DNA from: Deinococcus arcticus
GTDB taxonomy: Bacteria; Deinococcota; Deinococci; Deinococcales; Deinococcaceae
Direction of reading: 5' to 3'
Assembly (NCBI RefSeq): GCF_003028415.1
Contig: NZ_PYSV01000009.1
Span: forward strand, 62,001 to 126,000
DNA length: 64,000 nt
Below the pieces are notes generated by a model. The model was given only the letters and a program-made list of their open reading frames with translations, was not told where the DNA came from and made no database searches. The translations under genes and the position numbers were made by a program. Shown here piece by piece: positions 48,845-58,067 of the stretch (within the stretch, counting starts at the first letter, position 1; each line of letters begins with the position of its first letter).

Positions 48845-49153
48845 TTAGTCCTGAGCCAGAACCTCGCGGTAGTAACGAAGGCCTTCTTTGAAGGCAGAAT
48901 CATCAAAGTGCAGAAAGCCTTTTTCACGGCGGTATTCCTGCACTAAGGTATCAAATTCCTCCTGAGAGATTTCCTCGGCTTCATCCTTAGAGGGGCGTCC
49001 GTAGATGTTGTCGAGATAATCATCATGAGATATGAAGGTGCCCGTCTGCCAGTCCAGTGCATAGGCGGCACTCAGGTAAATGCTGTCCTTCAATCCAATA
49101 TGCTTGACAGGTCTCACACCAATAAGAAAATAGCGAAGGATGACGTCGCTCAT
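48845..49153 (-). CDS. Putative immunity protein 1
   Basis: 102 residues. Paralogue of the proteins at 49288 and 49795: shared YF...VRPVK-x-I-x-L near the start, ALDWQTGTF in the middle, and a C-terminal block SQEEFDTLVQEYRREKGFLH, DDSAF, EGLRYYREVLAQ. No signal peptide. Its ATG overlaps the stop of an orphan toxin fragment (ATGA), exactly the toxin-immunity junction pattern. It probably neutralises the lost or displaced toxin. I do not recognise a named family. Confidence 0.7.
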   Translation of the reverse strand: MSDVILRYFLIGVRPVKHIGLKDSIYLSAAYALDWQTGTFISHDDYLDNIYGRPSKDEAEEISQEEFDTLVQEYRREKGFLHFDDSAFKEGLRYYREVLAQD

Positions 49154-49260
49154 TTATTTCCCCTCTTGATCTCTTCCCAGATTTTCGCGTAGCCGCCTTC
49201 GGCAAGTTGCTTAAGCTCTTGCAGTCGGGCTTTCTCCTGTGCCGTTGGGGGGCGATTCTG
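49150..49260 (-). pseudogene. Orphan toxin C-terminal tip
   Basis: An unlisted frame of 36 codons plus TGA: QNRPPTAQEKARLQELKQLA then EGGYAKIWEEIKRGNK. It aligns with the end of the toxin at 50109 (LLTSAEQARVNELISTSKNG, YKLIWSQIIEAQ) without gaps. It has no start codon and an in-frame TAG directly upstream, so it is a relic. Its stop overlaps the start of immunity gene 1, as the intact toxin overlaps immunity gene 3. Confidence 0.75.
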
Positions 49261-49287
49261 CTATAGAACGGGCAAAAGAACGGCGCG

Positions 49288-49587
49288 TCAGCCCTTAGCC
49301 AGAACCTCGAGGTAATAGCGAAGGCCCTCTTCGAAGGCAGAATCATCGAAGTGCAGAAAGCCTTTTTCGCGGCGGTACTCCTGCACTAAGGTATCAAATT
49401 CCTGCTTTGAAATTTCGTTCACACCGTCTTTGCCAGGGCCGCTCCATATTTCACTCAAAAGTTTCTGATTAAGTCCGAAATTTCCATTACTCCAATCCAT
49501 TGCATAGGCCGCCCCAGGAAGAACCTCTTCATTTAGCTGAATGAGTTTGATTGGCAACATCTCCCGGAGAAAATATTTAATCTGCAC
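49288..49587 (-). CDS. Putative immunity protein 2
   Basis: 99 residues starting at GTG (MQIKYFLREM). Last ~38 residues are about 87% identical to those of protein 1 (EFDTLVQEYRREKGFLHFDD, LRYY, EVLAKG), while the first 60 are clearly diverged (AYAMDWSNGNFG is the common part). The DNA shows the same: near-identical 3' thirds. It partly overlaps the small ORF at 49577. GGAG is not obvious upstream. Confidence 0.65.
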   Translation of the reverse strand: MQIKYFLREMLPIKLIQLNEEVLPGAAYAMDWSNGNFGLNQKLLSEIWSGPGKDGVNEISKQEFDTLVQEYRREKGFLHFDDSAFEEGLRYYLEVLAKG

Positions 49588-49780
49588 TTGATTGATTTAT
49601 TAGACCACACGATCTAAGATAGACTGAGCGACTCGCACTGTTCACCCACCATATTTCATAAGAAGATAACTCATCCGTAGAGGAGTCGCCGGAGCGAGAC
49701 TTGTTAACAGCCGAACGAATCGCAATTTCAAATCCAAATCGCAGATCATCTTTCGACCAAAAATCACTAAAGGCACTCAC
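49577..49780 (-). CDS. Small ORF in the toxin-immunity island
   Basis: 67 residues from GTG 49780 (SAFSDFWSKDDLRFGFEIAI...SYEIWWVNSASRS). AGGTGG lies about ten bases upstream. AT-rich like its surroundings. No similarity to the immunity family that I can see; the end does not clearly match the toxin tip. It could be another small immunity-type gene or a degraded toxin piece. Confidence 0.35.
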   Translation of the reverse strand: MSAFSDFWSKDDLRFGFEIAIRSAVNKSRSGDSSTDELSSYEIWWVNSASRSVYLRSCGLINQSSAD

Positions 49781-49794
49781 GCAAATGTCGCCAC

Positions 49795-50112
49795 CTATTT
49801 ACCCAAAGCCAAAACGTCACGATAATAACGGAGCCCACTCTCGAAGTCCGAATCATCGATGTTGACCATCCCCCTCCCGGCTCTGATCTCCGAAACAACC
49901 GCATCAAACTCATGCTGCCCCAATTGTTCAAAGTCGTGATTGTAGCTAGCTGGCGGCCCCCAGAGGTCATCCATATATTTATAGTCAATCTTGAAATTTC
50001 CATCATGCCAGTCGAATGAGTATGGAGTTCCAGACAGAAGCTCATCATCAAGATGAATGACTTTTACAGGCCTTAGGCCAAAGATAAAGTACGTGACGTT
50101 TACGCTTTTCAC
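49795..50112 (-). CDS. Putative immunity protein 3, cognate to the intact toxin
   Basis: 105 residues starting at GTG that overlaps the toxin stop (GTGA). Shares with the other two the pattern YFIFGLRPVKVIHLDDELLS, SFDWHDGNFK, LWG, HEFDAVVSEIR, DDSDFESGLRYYRDVLA. Position directly behind the toxin makes it the likely cognate antidote. Predicted cytoplasmic. Function is inferred from context. Confidence 0.7.
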   Translation of the reverse strand: MKSVNVTYFIFGLRPVKVIHLDDELLSGTPYSFDWHDGNFKIDYKYMDDLWGPPASYNHDFEQLGQHEFDAVVSEIRAGRGMVNIDDSDFESGLRYYRDVLALGK

Positions 50113-52670
50113 TTCTGCGCCTCTATAATCTGACTCCAGATGAGTTTGTAGCCGTTCTTAGAAGTTGAAATCAATTCATTCACTCTGGCCTGTTCTGCCG
50201 AGGTGAGCAATCGTCCACCCAAAGCAGCATTCGCCCTTATAGTCCTGATTTCTTGATAAATCTTATGCTCAGTTGCCGCGAACCCAGAAATCTTACTTAG
50301 TTCCAGCCGAAGCTCGACCACATAGCCATTACTGGCGCGGATATTCAGCACAATATCCCTATACCCCGTTGCCATCGGCTCCACAAAGCGGTCTTTAATC
50401 TGGACGACATTGTATTTACTTCGAATGTAAGTAAGGGCTGCGTAAAGATCATCCAAACTGTTAAATAGCAGTCGAGAGCCTGCAACGTCCAACAACTGCG
50501 CGGCGCTCCCTTTGTATTCTGAGTTGACCTTTTCCGCCGAGCGCGCTTCGCCTTTTAAGCCATCGCGGGTCTGGAACTTCACGCCGTAGCGCCGGGCCAG
50601 GGTGTCTGTTAAGGGCAGCAACTCCCTATTGGCCACCCGACTGCCCTCGTAGACCGCGTTCAGGTTCCCTGAAGGCTGCAAGGGCTTGGCCGTGGGTGCC
50701 TGCACCTTCATGGTCGCCGACAGGCTGGCCTGCTGAGGGGTCAAGCCCTGCTTGATGGCGGCGCTGTATTGGTTTTGCCACAGGGGAAGGCTGCGCTGCG
50801 CGGCCGTGGGCACCCCCAGGCCCCGTTGCTGCTGGGCCACCACGCCTTTGGCCGTGGCCTTGCCCGCAGCTTTGCCAATCAGACCTGCCAGCCCGGCCGT
50901 GCCCAGGAGAGCAGCGGCCTGCGCAAAGTGATTCCCGGCCACTTTCAGATCGGCTTCACTGGTGGCCCGGTCGGCGATGCGGAAAAAAGCGCCCAGGTGC
51001 TCACCCAGAGCAAAGGCGGCCGGACCGTAGGTCGCCAGGGCAATGATGACCACAGCCGCATCCAGGGCCCAGCCCGCTGGCGTGAGTTGCAGGACGACAA
51101 AAACGGCAGCAGCACCCGCCAGGGCGCCCAGGCTGATCATGCTCAGAAACTGCTTGCGGAAAGCTTCGCCGACTGGAGCGTACTGGATGGCCTGTTGCAG
51201 TTTCGCACCCAGCGGCATGTTGATGTAGCGGGCCGCCACCTGCAGCGACACCGTGGCCAGCGCCTGTCCCTTCAAGGGGTCATAAAGCGCGGGACCAGCG
51301 AGGCAGAAATCAATGCTGGGGCTGCTGACCTTGGCCCTGACCAGGGCCTGCCGAAACCGGGCCCAGTTGGGCAGTTTCAGGGCCGCCAGCACCCCGATCA
51401 CGGTGTCTCGCTGCGCCTGAGGCAGTGTCTGAACACGGCGCACCGCCGCGTCTATCTGCCCGCTGTCCACTTGCTGCTGAACGGCTTTGACGGCTGCCAG
51501 AAGGTTCGTGGTGGGGTCGGCGGCTTTGCGCTGAAGCCGGCCAGCACCTGAGACAGGGGTGAGCCGAGCAGGGCGGGCCAGGGCCTGGGACTGGTGCGGC
51601 ACCGGGGGCCAGAGGCTCAGGCGCTGGCCCATCTTGCGGGCTTCGGCTTCCAGGCCGGCATCGGGGTCCACCCCTGGGCCCACGAGCCCACGCGCTTGCT
51701 GCACCGTATGCGTCACCTCATGGGCCAGCAGTTCCAAGCCCGACTGGGTATTCGGATTGAAGCGCCCAGATTGGAAGAAAATATCTGTGCCCGTCGTGAA
51801 CGCAATGGCATTGACAGATTTTGCCAGGGTGTTTGCTTCCGCATCATCGTGGATGCGCACACGGGAGAGGTCGTGGTTCAAGCCTTGTTCGAGGTGCCGT
51901 TGAATGGCTTCAGGCAAGGGATTACCGCTGCCCCGTCTGGCTTGAATGCGTTGCAAGACGGGTTGCGTGGCTTCGGCGTCCAGTTCGGCCAGTTGCCGCT
52001 GCAAGGTCTGGCGGTGGGCCAGAAGGTCTGTCTGCTGCGCCTGCACGGTCAACCGCTGCGCCGCTGTGTCCAGCGCGCGTTGCAAGGCCAGCCGTTCGCT
52101 GGGCGGGACCATGCCCAGCACCGCCCGGCATACGGAAGCACTCCCCTCATGCCGCTGCAGGGTTGCCAGGTACTCACCGTAGGTCTCGTAGCGCACCTGA
52201 GCCGGGCCCTGGTCGGCCCTGAAGCCTTGCGCGAGGGTCTGCGCCACCCGGCGTTGCAGGGCCGTGAACTGGGCGTACTGCCGCGTATCCAACGCTTTGC
52301 CTTCCACCTGCTCGGCCCGGCAGCGCATCACGGTGACCCACTCACCCGGGGTCTGGGGGCGGGTCGGCAAGGGCGCTGCCTGCGGCTGAATAGGGCGGAT
52401 CGCCGCCGGCGAGAGTGCACCCAGTTGCTCCGTGGCGGCCTGCCGCTGCAGCTCAAGGCGCGAGACCTCCGCGCGCTCCAATTCCAGGGCCCGCAGCACC
52501 GGCCGGACCGCCTGCCGCTGGGCAGTCATGGGCCGGGCCATCAGGCGGCGCAGGGCAAGCCGGCGGCGCTCGTTCAGGACGGTGGCCGGGTCAGGTGCGG
52601 GGGCCAGCACGGGCAGCCGCTGGGCCTGAGGTTGAAGGCGGGTTGGTCGGTGTCGGCGAATAAAGGTCAT
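50109..52670 (-). CDS. DUF4157 polymorphic toxin with RelA/SpoT-like C-terminal domain
   Basis: 853 residues from ATG 52670. N-terminal ~250 are Gln/Arg/Ala-rich and helical. A DUF4157 domain follows (about 260-345): PLPEAIQRHLEQGL, DLSRVRIHDDAEAN, and the zinc-peptidase-like LLAHEVTHTVQQARG (HExxH-type). Around residues 515-570 there are two hydrophobic segments (LGALAGAAAVFVVLQLTPAG). The C-terminus (about 690-853) looks like a RelA/SpoT synthetase fold: KGEARSAEKVNSEYKG, LLDVAGSRLLFNSLDDLY, VQIKDRFVEP, GYRDIVLNIR, VVELRLEL, corresponding to the K/R, D-x-x-G-x-R, KD, GY and E positions. DUF4157 proteins are often eCIS cargo or polymorphic toxins. An alarmone-type or tRNA-modifying (toxSAS-like) activity is inferred. 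Confidence 0.75.
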   Translation of the reverse strand: MTFIRRHRPTRLQPQAQRLPVLAPAPDPATVLNERRRLALRRLMARPMTAQRQAVRPVLRALELERAEVSRLELQRQAATEQLGALSPAAIRPIQPQAAPLPTRPQTPGEWVTVMRCRAEQVEGKALDTRQYAQFTALQRRVAQTLAQGFRADQGPAQVRYETYGEYLATLQRHEGSASVCRAVLGMVPPSERLALQRALDTAAQRLTVQAQQTDLLAHRQTLQRQLAELDAEATQPVLQRIQARRGSGNPLPEAIQRHLEQGLNHDLSRVRIHDDAEANTLAKSVNAIAFTTGTDIFFQSGRFNPNTQSGLELLAHEVTHTVQQARGLVGPGVDPDAGLEAEARKMGQRLSLWPPVPHQSQALARPARLTPVSGAGRLQRKAADPTTNLLAAVKAVQQQVDSGQIDAAVRRVQTLPQAQRDTVIGVLAALKLPNWARFRQALVRAKVSSPSIDFCLAGPALYDPLKGQALATVSLQVAARYINMPLGAKLQQAIQYAPVGEAFRKQFLSMISLGALAGAAAVFVVLQLTPAGWALDAAVVIIALATYGPAAFALGEHLGAFFRIADRATSEADLKVAGNHFAQAAALLGTAGLAGLIGKAAGKATAKGVVAQQQRGLGVPTAAQRSLPLWQNQYSAAIKQGLTPQQASLSATMKVQAPTAKPLQPSGNLNAVYEGSRVANRELLPLTDTLARRYGVKFQTRDGLKGEARSAEKVNSEYKGSAAQLLDVAGSRLLFNSLDDLYAALTYIRSKYNVVQIKDRFVEPMATGYRDIVLNIRASNGYVVELRLELSKISGFAATEHKIYQEIRTIRANAALGGRLLTSAEQARVNELISTSKNGYKLIWSQIIEAQK

Positions 52671-52757
52671 GGCCCTCCCCGGATGGTCTTTCGCATCATG
52701 GCAAAGGTCCACGCGGGAAGACGCCGCATGTGCGGCTTCGGGCCTGGGGCTGCCCCC

Positions 52758-53435
52758 CTACAGCGCCGGGGTGCGGGCGTTTTTGGCGCGGCGGTACAGC
52801 TGGGCCGGGCGGCCCACGCCGCTGCGGCGCTCGCCGCTGGGCAGCAGGGCGCCCTGCGAGAGCACGCGCTTGCGGAAATTGCGTTTGTCCAGTTTGCGGT
52901 TCAGGATGGCTTCAAAGACGCCTTGCAACTCGGGCAGGGTGAAGGTATCGGGCAGAAATTCCAGGGCCAGATTGGCGTATTCCAGCCGCAGTTGCAGCCG
53001 CCCCAGGGCGCGGTCCAGGATGGCCTGATGGTCAAAGGCCAGCCGGGGCGGGTCGTGCGCGCTCAGCCACGCGGCCCCCAGGGTGTGGCCCCCACCGCTG
53101 ACCTCCACCGCGCCGGCCGGCAGCACCGCCAGGTGCGCCACGCTCACGATGCGCCCGCGCGGATCGCGGTTCACCTCACCAAAGGTAAAAAACTGTTCCA
53201 GGTGCCGGGGTTCCAGTTCCACCGTGGTTTCGGTGCGCAGTTCGCGCAGAGCGGCCTCGTGCAGTTCCTCGCCAGGGTGAACAAAACCGCCGGGCAGCGC
53301 CCAGTCGCGGGCGTGGGGCAGTTCGCCGCGCTGCACCAGCAGCACCCGCAGTTCGCCGGCGTGCATGGCAAAGGCCGCCACATCCACCGCCAGCCCCACC
53401 TGGGTGGCCTGGGGCGGCAGCAGCAGGTCACTCAC
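52758..53435 (-). CDS. Nudix-domain transcriptional regulator (NrtR-like)
   Basis: 225 residues. N-terminal Nudix-like domain (WALPGGFVHPGEELHEAALR, ELRTETTVE; the box is degenerate, lacking the EE pair), then a C-terminal winged helix (TLPELQGVFEAILNRKLDKR, NFRKRVLSQGALLPSG, GRPAQLYR). This is the layout of NrtR repressors that sense ADP-ribose and control NAD metabolism. GTG 53435 gives a start SDLLLPPQAT just ahead of the domain; an earlier GTG at 53498 is possible. No NAD gene is adjacent here. Confidence 0.75.
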   Translation of the reverse strand: MSDLLLPPQATQVGLAVDVAAFAMHAGELRVLLVQRGELPHARDWALPGGFVHPGEELHEAALRELRTETTVELEPRHLEQFFTFGEVNRDPRGRIVSVAHLAVLPAGAVEVSGGGHTLGAAWLSAHDPPRLAFDHQAILDRALGRLQLRLEYANLALEFLPDTFTLPELQGVFEAILNRKLDKRNFRKRVLSQGALLPSGERRSGVGRPAQLYRRAKNARTPAL

Positions 53436-53613
53436 CGCGCGCCCAGAGCGCCAGCAGACCGGCGGCACCCCGACCCCGCCCGCCCACACCCTGGGCACCC
53501 GCCACCGAACGCCAAAGCCGCCGCATGGGCTGATCGTAGGATTCGTGTCCTGGGGACGTCAAGTCAGGGAAAGGGTCTGGCCGGCGCGGGCCCTGTGCGG
53601 GCCGAGGCGCACG

Positions 53614-55695
53614 TCAGTTCCGGGTTTGCGTGCCCGACAGTTGCGCCTCGGCCCGCGCAACCAGCACGTGGGCCCGCAACAGCTCCGCCACACTCCACGC
53701 CTGAAAGGGGCAGCCGCCCGGGCGCAGGCCCTGGCCGCTGAACACCTCCGAGACGTGCCCCAGGCCCGCCTCCCAGACGTGCCCCAGGAGCCCGTGCAGG
53801 GCGGCGCGCGCCTGGGCCACCTCGCCCCGGGCCAGCAGCAGTTCCACGAAGGCGGTCAGCGGCCAGGGCCACACCGTCCCCTGGTGGTAGGCCGCGTCGC
53901 GCTGCACCTGCGCGCCGCCGTAGTTCCCTTTGTAGCGGGGGTCCAGCGGCGAGAGGGTATGCAGGCCCAGGGGGGTCAGGAGTTCGCGTTCCAGGTCGCC
54001 CACGGCGGCGGCCACCTGGGCCGGGGTGGTGGGCGTGTCGGGCAGGGCCAGCGCCAGCGCCACGTTGGGGCGCAGGCTGTGGTCGGGCTGCCCCTGGGCG
54101 CTCAGGGTGTCGGCGTAGGCGCCCGCCTGCCAGAAGCGCGCGAAGCTGGCCTGGGCCTGCGCCAGGAGCAGGGCAAACTGCGCGTCCTGGCCCAGGGCCG
54201 CCGCCAGTCGCCCCTCGGCCCCCAGTGCCCCCAGCCACAGACCCTGAATCTCCACCGGTTTGCCGTGCCGGGGCGTGACCACCCAGTCGCCAATCTTCAC
54301 GTCCATCCAGGTCAGCTGCACGCCCGCTTCGCCGGCCAGCAGCAGCCCGTCGGTGTCGGCGCGAATGCCGTGGTCGGTGCCGCGCCGGTGCCAGTCCAGC
54401 ACCTCGCGCAGCCGGGGCAGCGTGGCGCGGGCAAAGTCCAGGTCACCCGTGACGGCCACGTAGCGCTCCAGCGCCACCGCCAGCCACAGCGCGCCGTCCA
54501 CGGTGTTGTAGCCGGCCCCGGCGCCGTCCTCGTGAAAGTTGTTGGGAATCAGGCCCCGGCGCAGCGTCCGCAGGAACGTCTGCAGGATGTCGCGGGCCTC
54601 GGCCCAGCGGCCGGTCAGCAGGGTCAGGCCGGTCAGGGCGATCATGGTGTCGCGGCCCCAGTCGGCAAACCAGGGATAGCCCGCCATGACCGTGGTGCCG
54701 GCCGGCTGCGCGCGGCGCACCAGATAGGCGTCGGCCGCGACCGCCAGCGTGGCCACCAGATCGTCCCGGACCCCGGTGACGGCCTGGGCCTGAGCGGCCA
54801 GGGCGCGGCGGCGGGCGGCTTCCTGGGCATAGGCGGCCCAGGGGTCGTCCACGGCGACCTCACCCGTGGCGGGGGTCAGGCCCTGCACCACCAGCGCCGC
54901 GCGCCCGCCACCGGCCGGGAAACTCAGGTCCCACAGGGCAGCGCCGCGCACATACTCGTGGTCGCTCTCGCCGCGCGCCGCGTCGTGGCGGTAGTACACG
55001 CGCTGGGTAAAGGGCCGGGGCGCCAGCGTGCCCAGGGCGGCGCCCGGCGCGTGCACCGTCACGCGGGTCAGGCGCTCGCCCTGCACCGCCACCTCGCGCC
55101 CAGCAGCGCTGAAGGCCAGGTCCGGGGCGTGGCGGTGCACGGCGTGCATGTCGCGGTCCACAAAGTACCCGCCCAGCACCAGATTCACGGGCTCGCGGCT
55201 GTGCACCTCGTACAGAAACACCACCGCCCCCGACCCGCGCGGACTGAAGGCGCGGCGCCGCACGGTCACGCCGCCCACCGCCTGTTCCCGTTCGGGCAGC
55301 AGGTCCAGCAGGGCCGCGCCGCTCAGCACGTCCAGGCCCTGCCCCTCGAAGACCCCGGGGGCGATTTCCAGGGCGTGCAGGGCCACCTCCCGCACCCCCT
55401 GGCGGGTGTCCAGGCGCAGCACCTCGTACGGCGAGACCAACTGCGCCGCGCGCTGCACGGGCGGCTGGGCGCTCACCACCAGCCCCGAATAGCAGCGGGT
55501 GGGGACCCCGGCGAGGCTGCTCAGGGCAAAGCCGCCCAGACCATCGGCCAGCAGCACTTCCAGGTCGGGGTTGCGCGCCGCCTGGGGGCCGAACGTGGCC
55601 GCCACCGGCCAGGCAGGCGCCGGGTCAGACGCGGGCAGACGGAGCGCGGACGGCTCGGGGGCAGGGAAATCGGGCGCAGTCACGCCGCCCAGCAT
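53614..55695 (-). CDS. Glycogen debranching enzyme, amylo-alpha-1,6-glucosidase
   Basis: 693 residues. N-terminal domain (about 40-290) with LLADGLGGFALSSLAGVPTR, then the (alpha/alpha)6 catalytic domain with AGYPWFADWGRDTMIALTGL, GLIPNNFHEDG, YNTVDGALWLAVAL, WMDVKIGDWVVTPR and the late YHQGTVWPWPL. These match GH133-type debranching enzymes, which remove alpha-1,6-linked glucose from limit dextrin. It stands alone, divergent from infC. No other glycogen gene is in the window. Confidence 0.88.
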   Translation of the reverse strand: MLGGVTAPDFPAPEPSALRLPASDPAPAWPVAATFGPQAARNPDLEVLLADGLGGFALSSLAGVPTRCYSGLVVSAQPPVQRAAQLVSPYEVLRLDTRQGVREVALHALEIAPGVFEGQGLDVLSGAALLDLLPEREQAVGGVTVRRRAFSPRGSGAVVFLYEVHSREPVNLVLGGYFVDRDMHAVHRHAPDLAFSAAGREVAVQGERLTRVTVHAPGAALGTLAPRPFTQRVYYRHDAARGESDHEYVRGAALWDLSFPAGGGRAALVVQGLTPATGEVAVDDPWAAYAQEAARRRALAAQAQAVTGVRDDLVATLAVAADAYLVRRAQPAGTTVMAGYPWFADWGRDTMIALTGLTLLTGRWAEARDILQTFLRTLRRGLIPNNFHEDGAGAGYNTVDGALWLAVALERYVAVTGDLDFARATLPRLREVLDWHRRGTDHGIRADTDGLLLAGEAGVQLTWMDVKIGDWVVTPRHGKPVEIQGLWLGALGAEGRLAAALGQDAQFALLLAQAQASFARFWQAGAYADTLSAQGQPDHSLRPNVALALALPDTPTTPAQVAAAVGDLERELLTPLGLHTLSPLDPRYKGNYGGAQVQRDAAYHQGTVWPWPLTAFVELLLARGEVAQARAALHGLLGHVWEAGLGHVSEVFSGQGLRPGGCPFQAWSVAELLRAHVLVARAEAQLSGTQTRN

Positions 55696-55731
55696 GCCAG
55701 AGCGCCGGGGATACCGGGATGGGGGGCGTGG

Positions 55732-55737
55732 TAGACT
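55732..55737 (+). promoter_or_regulatory. -10 element of infC
   Basis: TAGACT, giving a leader of about 65 bases to the chosen start (or 45 to GTG 55787). Confidence 0.4.
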
Positions 55738-55807
55738 GACCTATCTCGTCCCGTTGGACGTAGGCGAAGCCGCCCGGAGAGCCAGCGTGCCCCGGAGCGC
55801 GGCGGAG

Positions 55808-56413
<606 letters not shown>

Positions 56414-56482
56414 GCTGCCTCTGTTCAGCCCACCGCCGCGCGCCGGGGTGGGCTGTTCGCCGTCTCAGGACACGCTATGCGG

Positions 56483-56511
56483 TTGACATGCTTTATTTTG
56501 TAAACTATAGG
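56483..56511 (+). promoter_or_regulatory. Consensus sigma-70 promoter of the glutaredoxin gene
   Basis: TTGACA (56483-56488), a 17-base spacer rich in T, TATAGG (56506-56511). It is the best canonical promoter in the window. GGAGG at 56536 then precedes ATG 56547. Confidence 0.8.
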
Positions 56512-56545
56512 CAAGGCGCCAAGCGGCACCGACCCGGAGGACGAC

Positions 56546-56792
<247 letters not shown>

Positions 56793-56971
56793 GAGAAGGG
56801 CGGCAGAGAGCAGGGTGCGGGAGAGGTTGCCTTCCGCGCCCTGCAGTCTGGGGGCAGGGTGAAGGCTGAGCGAATGCTGGTGTTGCCCTGCGCGGCACAG
56901 AGGCCAGCGTCCCGCTTCAAGGCACTGGCAGCGGTGCGTGGACGGTCATGGTGGCCGCCACGCACCTTCCT

Positions 56972-58015
56972 TTAAGACCCCTTGCTCAGCCGGGCGATCT
57001 CGGTGCCGGTCACGGCGCCCCCTTCCCCCACCACATAGGCCCAGAGGGTCAGCGTCTGTGGGGTGATCTCCAGCCACAGAAACCCGGGTTGACCGTACAC
57101 CTCGAAAGCAGCCGGGCGGCGGCCCCGGCGCTCACCCCCTACCTCGCCAGCCGCGCCGCTGACTGCGGTCCAGGTGCCCGGGCAGTCGGGCTGCGGGGCA
57201 AACAGCTGCAGGGCGTGGTCGTGGCCGCTGAGCAGCAGGTCGGCCTGCCCGCAGGCCACCGCGTACAGCGCCTGCACCGCGCCGCCCCGCTGAAAGGTGA
57301 AGGGCAGGTGGTCATAGGCCCCGGCGTCGCCGTGTTTGCCGTTGCTGTACAGGGGATGGTGCCCCAGCACCAGCCGCCAGCGGGCGGCACTCTGGTTCAC
57401 TGCCTGCGCCAGCCAGGCCCGCTGCGCCGCGTCCCAGGGGCCGCCGGGCCGTTCCTGGGGCCGCACCGACGGCAGGTAGGCGGCCAGCGGGGCGGTGTCC
57501 ACCACGAACAGGTCCAGCAGCCCGCTCACGCTGGCCTGATACTGGCGCGCGGGCATCACCCACTGCGGATTGACGCGGCTGTAGGCCACCTGCACTTCTG
57601 CGCCGCGCGGGCTGGCGCCGTCGCCGCCCCACAGCCAGGACTCGTCGTGGTTGCCGGGCACCATGATGAAGGGAATGCCCAGCGGGCCATACGGCACCTC
57701 AAAGCGCTCGCGGAACAGGGGCGAAGTGACCTCCCGGGGACCCGCCGGATAAAAGTTGTCGCCCAGCGCCGCCCCCAGATCGCAGCCCTGCGCGGCGCAA
57801 ACCGCAGCCATGGCCCGGGCCACCTGCCACTGGGTCTCGGTGCCGGTGCCCTGGTCGCCCATCACCACCAGCCGCAGGCGCTCCGGGTGGCCCGCTTCCA
57901 GGGCCACGCGCGGCGCGGCCAGAGCGGCCTGAGACGGGCCGCTGACGGCCGGAGCGCAGGCCATCAGCCCCCCCACCAGCAGTACCCCCATCACGCGCCA
58001 CAGATCTTTCCACAT
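56972..58015 (-). CDS. Exported metallophosphoesterase, acid-phosphatase-like
   Basis: 347 residues with a lipoprotein signal (LLVGGLMAC). Calcineurin-type motifs are in order: VVMGDQGTG (D), LGDNFYPAG (GDN), VPGNHDES (GNHD), LGHHPLYS (H) and LSGHDHALQ (GHDH). The GDNFYP motif points to the tartrate-resistant (purple) acid phosphatase-like branch. It would release phosphate from organic esters outside the cytoplasmic membrane. The 180 bases behind it (56793-56971) show nothing clear. Confidence 0.85.
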   Translation of the reverse strand: MWKDLWRVMGVLLVGGLMACAPAVSGPSQAALAAPRVALEAGHPERLRLVVMGDQGTGTETQWQVARAMAAVCAAQGCDLGAALGDNFYPAGPREVTSPLFRERFEVPYGPLGIPFIMVPGNHDESWLWGGDGASPRGAEVQVAYSRVNPQWVMPARQYQASVSGLLDLFVVDTAPLAAYLPSVRPQERPGGPWDAAQRAWLAQAVNQSAARWRLVLGHHPLYSNGKHGDAGAYDHLPFTFQRGGAVQALYAVACGQADLLLSGHDHALQLFAPQPDCPGTWTAVSGAAGEVGGERRGRRPAAFEVYGQPGFLWLEITPQTLTLWAYVVGEGGAVTGTEIARLSKGS

Positions 58016-58067
58016 AGATCCAATGTGACGCTTAGACTGTTCTCACGCAACAGGTGGAGGTCTGCTT

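Noticed and set aside
48845..52670. Prophage or eCIS structural cluster around the toxin
   Set aside because: No sheath, tube, baseplate, integrase or terminase genes are in the neighbourhood; flanking genes are housekeeping.
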